From the NCBI GenBank assembly GCA_016218705.1, contig JACRDC010000107.1, positions 1 to 41,845 on the forward strand: a stretch of 41,845 bases of DNA. Reading direction: 5' to 3'. Source of the DNA: Desulfarculus sp. (GTDB lineage Bacteria > Desulfobacterota > Desulfarculia > Desulfarculales > Desulfarculaceae). Position numbers and translations under genes: made by a program. The notes under the pieces were generated by a model that saw nothing but the letters and a program-made list of their open reading frames with translations, did no database searches and was not told the DNA's origin. Shown piece by piece: positions 34,830 through 41,845 of the stretch (its first letter is position 1; every line of letters begins with the position of its first letter).

Positions 34830-35279
34830 TTAACGGCCTATTTCCAGGGCCTTCATGGCCATGCTCTTGCTGGTGTTCACCGCCGTGACGTTGGCCTCGT
34901 AGGAGCGGCTGGCGTTGATGAGGTCCGCCATCTCGGTGACCACCTCCACATTGGGCATGTTGACGTAGCCCTCCTTGTCGGCGTCGGGATGGTTGGGGTC
35001 GTAGACGCGCTTGAAGGGCGCGGGGTCGGTATCCACCTTGTCCACCAGCACGCCCCGCCGGGGGTCGCCGCCAGGCGGATAGGGCGGAAGGTCCATGGCC
35101 CGCTCCAGGTGGTTGGTGAAGGGCTGGGCCTTGAAGACCGTGATCTTGCGGCGGTAGGGGCCGCCCTCCGCGGTGCGGGTGGTGAAGGCGTTGGCCAGGT
35201 TCTGGCTGATGACGTTGATGCGGGTGCGCTGGGCGCTTAGCCCGCTGGCGCTGATCTCCATGCCGGTGATGAAGTCCAT
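34830..35279 (-). CDS. flgC: Flagellar proximal rod protein FlgC
   Basis: A 149-residue rod protein. The N-terminal motif is MEISASGLSAQRTRINVISQNLANAFTT, the middle has DPNHPDADKEGYVNMPNVEVVTEMADLINASRSYEANV, and the C-terminal helix has the amphipathic pattern seen in the FlgBCFG family. There is no signal peptide, as expected for type III export. It starts six bases after flgB. Confidence 0.96.
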   Translation of the reverse strand: MDFITGMEISASGLSAQRTRINVISQNLANAFTTRTAEGGPYRRKITVFKAQPFTNHLERAMDLPPYPPGGDPRRGVLVDKVDTDPAPFKRVYDPNHPDADKEGYVNMPNVEVVTEMADLINASRSYEANVTAVNTSKSMAMKALEIGR

Positions 35280-35285
35280 GGCCGT

Positions 35286-35684
35286 TTACTTTCCCGCCTC
35301 GCTGATGGCGTACCTGATTCCCGAGAGCTTCTTGTTCATTAGCTGCACCATGGCGTTGAACATGATGTTGTTCTCGGCCAGCTTGCTCATCTCCACGTCC
35401 AGTTGCACCGGGCCGATGTCCTTGTATTCCGGGGGGGCCTGGTCAAAGGGGCGCTGGGGCTCCAGCGGCATGTGCCGGGGGTCGGTGCGCGCCAGGGAAG
35501 GAGGCAGCACCCCGCCCTCCAGGGCGGCCCTGAGCTGCTTTTCGAACTCCAGGCCGGTGCCCCGGTAGTTGGGGGTGTCCACGTTGGCCAGGTTGCGGCT
35601 GATGAGGTTCTGGGCCGTGCCGCGGCGGTCCAGATTGGCGCGCAGCAGGTCGGTGGTGCGGTCGAAGAGTTTCACGGGGTCCAT
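35286..35684 (-). CDS. flgB: Flagellar proximal rod protein FlgB
   Basis: A 132-residue rod protein with the family N-terminus LLRANLDRRGTAQNLISRNLANVDTPNYRG and the C-terminal VEMSKLAENNIMFNAMVQLMNKKLSGIRYAI. ATG 35684 is chosen because GGAGG then lies six bases upstream; the ATG at 35690 would nearly touch that box. It is the first gene of the flagellar unit, with a sigma-54 promoter 50 bp upstream. Confidence 0.96.
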   Translation of the reverse strand: MDPVKLFDRTTDLLRANLDRRGTAQNLISRNLANVDTPNYRGTGLEFEKQLRAALEGGVLPPSLARTDPRHMPLEPQRPFDQAPPEYKDIGPVQLDVEMSKLAENNIMFNAMVQLMNKKLSGIRYAISEAGK

Positions 35685-35733
35685 GGGCATCCTCCAGCGG
35701 TTCTGACGCTCCTGGTGGGTCGCCCATGAGTGC

Positions 35734-35749
35734 AGCAAACAGCGTGCCA
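35734..35749 (-). promoter_or_regulatory. Sigma-54 promoter of the flagellar operon
   Basis: On the minus strand the 16 bases read TGGCACGCTGTTTGCT, a full match to the -24/-12 consensus TGGCACG-N4-TTGCW with correct spacing. It points at flgB, 50 bp from the ATG. A NtrC-type activator such as FlrC/FleR is expected but not encoded in the window. Confidence 0.85.
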
Positions 35750-35988
35750 GAAGCCCTCCAAGCGGGGCCGCCGGGACCCGGCCAAAATTGATTTGGCTTT
35801 TTGACACATTAGCTTGGCCGTTCCGCTCCGGCTTCCGAGCGGCCCCTGGGGCCGCCGGTTTCCGCCAAGGCTTTGACGCCGGCCGGGCCGGCACTATGTG
35901 CCCGGCTGGGGGCGCCGGCGCGCCGACGGTGGGGGCCGGGGGACCGGGCGCCCACCGCATCTGGCCATTGGCCTCGTGAACCGGTTTT

Positions 35989-36151
35989 ATACCAAGTTGC
36001 GATCAAACGAATAGTTTGATCGCAACTTGGTATGCGGGCTATGGACGGCCTCCCGGGCGCGTAAGCGCCCGGGAGGCCGGGCAAAATCACGCTTTTGCCC
36101 GCTCGAGGGCAAATCAAAGAGCCATGGATGGCTTTGATTGCATATTGGTAT
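35989..36151 (+). mobile_element. Composite palindromic element (MITE/REP-like), copy 1
   Basis: A 163-bp non-coding element. The left end is a perfect 45-bp palindrome: ATACCAAGTTGCGATCAAAC, loop GAATA, and its complement (35989-36033). Then come a 14-bp perfect stem around GTAA (36047-36078), a 9-bp stem CGGGCAAAA / TTTTGCCCG around TCACGC (36078-36101) and an AATCAAAG...GGCTTTGATT palindrome. The right end reads TTTGATTGCATATTGGTAT, an imperfect inverted repeat of the left end, so the whole has about 19-bp terminal inverted repeats. The same series recurs inverted at 41643-41845. No open frame. No clear target duplication. Confidence 0.8.
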
Positions 36152-36507
36152 TATTGGGTGCGCGGCGGGTTAGGCTTTCGCCAACCCGCGTTACGTCCGG
36201 TTTTGCACGGCCTTGCCACGGGAGCCCCGGCCCCGGCCCGAGGCAATGCCGCAACCGGCACATATATGCCCAGCGGGGGGCAGCGGGCCGGTAGGGGCGC
36301 CCCTACCCAAAATACGGGTTAGCCCCCATGGCGGATATGGCGTGGTTTTTCTAATATGTTCCAAAAGGCTGGAGATTAGGTTGGATTGGTCCGCCGCCGG
36401 GTCCCCGGCCCCCGGGGGTGGCGGGCCGGCCGGCTTCCCAGCATAGCGGCGGCCCAGGGGCGGCGCCCCGGTGGGGGGTTGATCCATAGGGCCAGCCAGG
36501 GAATGCC
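36152..36507. other. Non-coding region with further palindromes
   Basis: No gene. GCGGGTT / AACCCGC pair around AGGCTTTCGCC at about 36167-36191, a wording common in proteobacterial repeats. GTAGGGGCGCCCCTAC at about 36291-36306 is a perfect 16-bp palindrome. The rest leads to the DUF294 gene, whose ribosome-binding site AGGGA is at about 36498. Confidence 0.5.
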
Positions 36508-38445
36508 ATGGGCGATTTTCCTCTGCCGCGCATCAAGGACTTCATCCACACGGTGGTGCCCTTCGACACCCTGCGCGAGGAGGATTTGACCCGGGCGGTG
36601 TCGCGCATGGAGATCGCCTATTTCCCCCGGGGCGAGGTGATAGTCCGCTCCGGCGATGCGCCCGCCCAATTTCTGCACATCATCAAGTCCGGGTCGGTGA
36701 AGGTCACCCTGACCGACGACGCGGGCAACGAGATGCTCATTGACCTGCGGGGCGAGGGCGACTGCTTCGGGGCGGTGAGCCTGTTGCAGGGGGTCAAGGC
36801 CCTGTTCGACGTCACCGCCCGCGAGGACGTCATCGCCTTTCTGCTGCCCGGCGAGTACTTCCGGCGCCTGGTGGAGACCTACCCCACCTTCAAGCGCCAT
36901 TTCAGCTTTTCGCTGGCGCGCAACATCCAGGCCTCGCGGCGGGCCAACCAGGCGCCGGGCTCGCTACTGACCGGCGGCCAGTCGCTGGGGCTGGACGCCA
37001 TCCTGGGGCGCAGCCTGGTTTCGGAGCTGATGACCACCTCGGTGCTGGCCTGCGCCCCGGTAACCCCGGTCAAGGCGGCGGCCCGGCGCATGACCAAGCA
37101 GCGGGTGGGCTCCATCATCGTGGAGGACCAGAACGGCCTGCCCTTGGGCATCATCACCGACACCGACCTGCGGGTGCGGGTGCTGGCCGGGGGGCTGGAC
37201 GCCGACACCCCGGTCACCGAGGTGATGAGCCAGCCCATGCGCACCATCCACACCAAGGCCTACGCCTTCGAGGCCATGCTGGAGATGATCCGCCACCGGG
37301 TCCACCACCTGGGGGTGACCGAGGGCGAGCGCCTGGTGGGGGTGATAAGCGACCACGACCTCAGGGTGGTCACCGGCGCGGCGCCGGTGGGCGTGGTGCG
37401 CGACGTGGACAAGATCAGCTCGGTGGACGAGCTGGAGCTGATACACCAGCGCCTGGACCCGGTGCTGGAGATGCTCCTGCGCCTGGGCGGCTCGGCCGAG
37501 TACATGCTGGAGCTGGCCACCGAGTTCAACGACAGCCTCATCACCAAGATACTGGAGCTGAGCGAGCTGGAGATGGAGCACGAGGGCCTGGGCCGGGCGC
37601 CGGTGCCCTACGCCTGGCTGGCCCTGGGCTCGGCCGGCCGCCGCGAGCAGGCCCTGCGCACCTGCCAGATGAACGGCCTGATCTTCGCCAATCTGCCCGA
37701 GGACCGCTGGCGCAAGACCCAGGGCTGGTTCCTGACCCTGGCCAAGCGGGCGGTGGAGCGGCTGACCCAGGCCGGCTTCCCCACCTGCCCCGACGGGCTG
37801 ATGGCCAACCAGCCGGGCTGGTGCCTGAGCGAGGCCGGCTGGCAGGATACTTTCCTGCGGCTCATCGAGGAAAAGGACATCTGCGTCATGCCCCACTCGG
37901 GGCCCTTGTTCGATTTCCGGTGCGTGCACGCCGAGATGGATTTCTGCGAGCCCCTGCGGCAGATCATCCACCGGGCCCAGGAGGGCAACCGCCAGTTCCT
38001 GGCGCGCCTGGGGCGCCTGGCGCCGGGCGAGCGCCCGCCGCTGGGCTTCTTGCGCGAGTTCGTGGTGGACAAGGCCGGCCAGTACCAGGCCCGCCTGGAC
38101 CTCAAGCTTTCGGGCCTGCAGCCGGTGGTGCGCGTGGCGCGGGTCTTGGCCATGGAGCAGGGGCTCAAATCCACCAGCACCCTGGACCGCCTGGCCGAGC
38201 TGGCCCGGCGGGGCATCTTGAACGAACGCTTCGCCGGCGATCTGCGCGAGGCCTTCAGCTTCATCACCCTCTTGCGCATAGCCCGGCACCTGGAATCGCG
38301 GGCCGCCGGCCGCGAGCACGACAGCCAACTGGACCCGGCCAGCCTGTCGGCGGTGCAGCGCAAGATGCTCAAGGAGAGCTTCGCGGTCATCAGCCAGCTC
38401 CAGGAATTCGTGGAGCAGCGCTACCGCGCGCAGATGATCGCCTAA
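36508..38445 (+). CDS. cNMP-binding / CBS / DUF294 signalling protein with degenerate nucleotidyltransferase motif
   Basis: A 645-residue cytoplasmic protein. Domain order: cyclic-nucleotide-binding domain (about 15-140; FPRGEVIVRSGDAPAQFLHIIKSGSVKV), two CBS motifs (about 170-295; MTTSVLACAPVTPVKAAARRM and VTEVMSQPMRTIHTKAYAFEAMLEM), then DUF294 (about 330-475) and its C-terminal partner domain (about 510-640). DUF294 is a GlnD-like nucleotidyltransferase fold whose usual motif is GSxGRxExTxxTDQDNAL. Here it reads GSAGRREQALRTCQMNGL: the two aspartates are Cys386 and Met388, so catalysis is doubtful. Homologues with the same domain order commonly sit beside a DnaQ-type exonuclease and acetate genes, as here. 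ATG 36508 has AGGGA upstream. Confidence 0.9.
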   Translation: MGDFPLPRIKDFIHTVVPFDTLREEDLTRAVSRMEIAYFPRGEVIVRSGDAPAQFLHIIKSGSVKVTLTDDAGNEMLIDLRGEGDCFGAVSLLQGVKALFDVTAREDVIAFLLPGEYFRRLVETYPTFKRHFSFSLARNIQASRRANQAPGSLLTGGQSLGLDAILGRSLVSELMTTSVLACAPVTPVKAAARRMTKQRVGSIIVEDQNGLPLGIITDTDLRVRVLAGGLDADTPVTEVMSQPMRTIHTKAYAFEAMLEMIRHRVHHLGVTEGERLVGVISDHDLRVVTGAAPVGVVRDVDKISSVDELELIHQRLDPVLEMLLRLGGSAEYMLELATEFNDSLITKILELSELEMEHEGLGRAPVPYAWLALGSAGRREQALRTCQMNGLIFANLPEDRWRKTQGWFLTLAKRAVERLTQAGFPTCPDGLMANQPGWCLSEAGWQDTFLRLIEEKDICVMPHSGPLFDFRCVHAEMDFCEPLRQIIHRAQEGNRQFLARLGRLAPGERPPLGFLREFVVDKAGQYQARLDLKLSGLQPVVRVARVLAMEQGLKSTSTLDRLAELARRGILNERFAGDLREAFSFITLLRIARHLESRAAGREHDSQLDPASLSAVQRKMLKESFAVISQLQEFVEQRYRAQMIA

Positions 38446-38712
38446 AGCCGCGGGGGCGGCCGATAGTTTAAAAACTTCTCGGGGGCGTGGAAGAATCTCC
38501 ATCCCCGACCGGCGGGCCGGAGAGGACCGGCGGCTGGATATCAACAATATGAGGCACCTTCCCTGCCCGGGTTGCCGCGTGTGTCCCTGGCATGGGTTAT
38601 GCTTTTAATCACTGACTTGGGCGCCCGACCGATTAAGGTGCCGCCGGCTGGCGGGGCCGGGGAGGCCCCGGGGCCAGGGCCTGGGATACCTCAAGGTTAG
38701 GGAGGGCAGCGC
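38446..38712. promoter_or_regulatory. Region before the exonuclease gene with a weak sigma-54-like site
   Basis: TGGCATGGGTTATGCT at 38588-38603 keeps the GG/GC spacing of a sigma-54 promoter with two mismatches, 110 bp before the exonuclease start. A GC hairpin (GGGGCC / GGCCCC) lies at about 38655-38682. There is no gene. Confidence 0.3.
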
Positions 38713-39435
38713 GTGAACTGGGGTCTGGCCCGCCTGCGCAACAAGGTGCTGCAACTGCGCTTGGGCGGGCGCTCGCTGGACCCCCTGGCCCGGGAGAACC
38801 TGCACGCCCTGGAGGGCTTACGCCTGGACTCCCCGGCCCGCGAGCACAACTTCGTGGTCATGGACCTGGAGACCACGGGGCTGGACCCCACCCGGGACCG
38901 GGTGGTGAGCGTGGGGGCCTTCCGGCTGGTGCAGGGGCGGGTGAGGCTGGGCGAGGTTTTCTCGGAGCTGTGCAACCCCGGCCGCGACATCCCGGTGGAG
39001 TCAATAAAGGTGCACGCCATCGTGCCGGACATGATAAAGGACGCGCGCCCGGCCTGGGAGGTCTTCGAGGACTTCTTGGCCTTCATCGGCACCGACATCC
39101 TGGTGGCCCACTACGCGGCCTTTGATATTTACATCCTCAACCTGGCCATGAAGGCCCGCACGGGCTTCGGCTTGCAAAACTTGGTGCTGGACACCGTGGA
39201 GATGTGCCGGGCCCTGCTCTTGCGGCCCGACCCCTACGGGGTGTACGGCGACTTCAGGAAATGCGGCCTGGACCAGTTGGCCGAGGAATACGGCCTGGAG
39301 GTGCCCGAGCGGCACACCGCCCTGGGTGACGCTATGACCACGGCGCTGATCTTCCAGCGCTTCCTGCAAAGGATGGAGCAGGACGGCGAGGGGAGCCTGC
39401 GCGACCTGATGAGGATCGGCTCCATGAGCTTCTGA
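38713..39435 (+). CDS. DnaQ-type 3'-5' exonuclease (DEDDh family)
   Basis: A 240-residue exonuclease. ExoI is VVMDLETTGLD (Asp51, Glu53), ExoII AHYAAFDIYIL, ExoIII HTALGDAMTTA (His201, Asp206), so the DEDDh set is complete. About 45 residues precede ExoI. It is related to the proofreading epsilon subunit but here probably acts with the upstream DUF294 protein, its usual neighbour in other genomes, rather than with the replicase. The GTG start at 38713 has GGAGGG eight bases upstream. Confidence 0.92.
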   Translation: MNWGLARLRNKVLQLRLGGRSLDPLARENLHALEGLRLDSPAREHNFVVMDLETTGLDPTRDRVVSVGAFRLVQGRVRLGEVFSELCNPGRDIPVESIKVHAIVPDMIKDARPAWEVFEDFLAFIGTDILVAHYAAFDIYILNLAMKARTGFGLQNLVLDTVEMCRALLLRPDPYGVYGDFRKCGLDQLAEEYGLEVPERHTALGDAMTTALIFQRFLQRMEQDGEGSLRDLMRIGSMSF

Positions 39436-39533
39436 GCGGCCAGTCCCCAACAGCCCCGCCGCGGGGTTGGCTGAGATAAGAATTGGGCAGGCAATCGCGT
39501 CTCAATGATCCAACAAGCGTGGAGGAGGATTCA

Positions 39534-41525
<1,992 letters not shown>

Positions 41526-41544
41526 ACCGCTAATCAGCCCATCA

Positions 41545-41578
41545 GCCGGGGCGTCCCAGGGGGCGCCCCGGCTTTTTT
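41545..41578 (+). terminator. Rho-independent terminator after acs
   Basis: GCCGGGGCG (41545-41553) pairs perfectly with CGCCCCGGC (41564-41572), followed by TTTTTT. It starts 20 bp after the acs stop. Confidence 0.92.
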
Positions 41579-41642
41579 GACGCCGCCGTGGCCGCCAATC
41601 CTCCGGCCACCGCCCAGTAACCGTTGTGTTAAAATGAGTTTC

Positions 41643-41845
41643 ATACCAATATGCAATCAAAGCCATCCATGGCTTTGATTGCTGATCGGCCGGGCAAAAA
41701 CGTGGTTTTGCCCGGCCTCCCGGGCGCTTACGCGCCCGGCGGGCCATTCCCCGGGGTCCCCAAGCAAACGCAGTTTGCTTGGGGTGGATCCATGGCCCGC
41801 ATACCAAGTTGCGATCAAACTATTCGTTTGATCGCAACTTGGTAT
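41643..41845 (-). mobile_element. Composite palindromic element (MITE/REP-like), copy 2, with an extra hairpin
   Basis: The reverse complement repeats the plan of 35989-36151: the 45-bp palindrome (41801-41845, loop TATTC, the complement of GAATA), GGGCGC / GCGCCC around a 4-base loop, GGCCGGGCAAAA / TTTTGCCCGGCC, the AATCAAAGCC palindrome and the ATACCAAT end. It is 203 bp, about 40 bp longer than copy 1, mainly because a GCA-loop hairpin (41758-41784) with flanks sits between the large palindrome and the GC stem. The window ends exactly at its outer end, so flanks cannot be checked on that side. Confidence 0.8.
41758..41784. repeat. GCA-loop hairpin element H, copy 3, nested in the composite element
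   Basis: CCCCAAGCAAAC, loop GCA, GTTTGCTTGGGG: a perfect 12-bp stem, preceded by GGGGT as in the copies at 17271 and 17311. Copy 1 of the composite element lacks it. Confidence 0.9.

Noticed and set aside
35685-36507. Small genes in the gap between flgB and the DUF294 gene
   Set aside because: The open frames run through palindromes, are low in complexity and lack ribosome-binding sites; the DNA is explained by the promoter and the repeat element.

Overview
The window is GC-rich (roughly two thirds G+C by eye) and looks like chromosome of a flagellated, probably anaerobic Desulfobacterota (delta-proteobacterial) bacterium, perhaps near the Desulfarculales. This is inference from the base composition, two small ferredoxins of the Desulfovibrio gigas type, SelB, sCache_2 sensory proteins, an ADP-forming acyl-CoA synthetase-like ATP-grasp protein, the order flgBC-fliEFGHIJ-motE behind a sigma-54 promoter, and acetyl-CoA synthetase beside a cNMP/CBS/DUF294 protein and a DnaQ-type exonuclease. 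No rRNA, tRNA or CRISPR array was recognised.

Layout. (1) 1-10240, all minus strand: Hsp20, Lon, two ferredoxins, an ORF6N protein, a lipocalin lipoprotein, an AT-rich RelA/SpoT-domain gene that stands out as foreign, a PHP phosphoesterase, a metallo-beta-lactamase-fold protein and a hybrid sensor kinase. (2) 10517-16874, plus strand: DnaK with its terminator, then a chemosensory block of two secreted single-domain sCache_2 proteins and a methyl-accepting chemotaxis protein, then an ATP-grasp protein. (3) 16875-17341: a repeat-packed intergenic region next to a minus-strand alpha-glucan phosphorylase. (4) 20072-27445, plus strand: a GT4 glycosyltransferase with two translationally overlapping small unknown genes, a universal stress protein, SelB, a TtrS-like receptor without a kinase, and a pentapeptide-repeat protein with an unrecognised C-terminal region. 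(5) 27495-35684, minus strand: a small secreted protein and the flagellar basal body/export cluster. (6) 36508-41525, plus strand: cNMP/CBS/DUF294 protein, exonuclease and acetyl-CoA synthetase, closed by a strong terminator.

The most notable non-coding structure is a composite palindromic element found twice in inverted orientation, at 35989-36151 and 41643-41845, on either side of region 6. It has imperfect terminal inverted repeats and a fixed series of internal hairpins, like a MITE or REP-type non-autonomous mobile element. The second copy carries an extra hairpin of a second family, whose two other members sit in tandem beside glgP. In that family the stems differ in sequence but stay perfectly paired around the same three-base loop.

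Other items worth a look: a DUF294 protein that has lost the acidic residues of its nucleotidyltransferase motif; a periplasmic-binding receptor ending in a four-cysteine motif instead of a kinase; two free sCache proteins next to a chemoreceptor that has no recognisable sCache domain; a 129-bp leader closed by a perfect 12-bp inverted repeat; and a Cys/His cluster in the DnaK tail.
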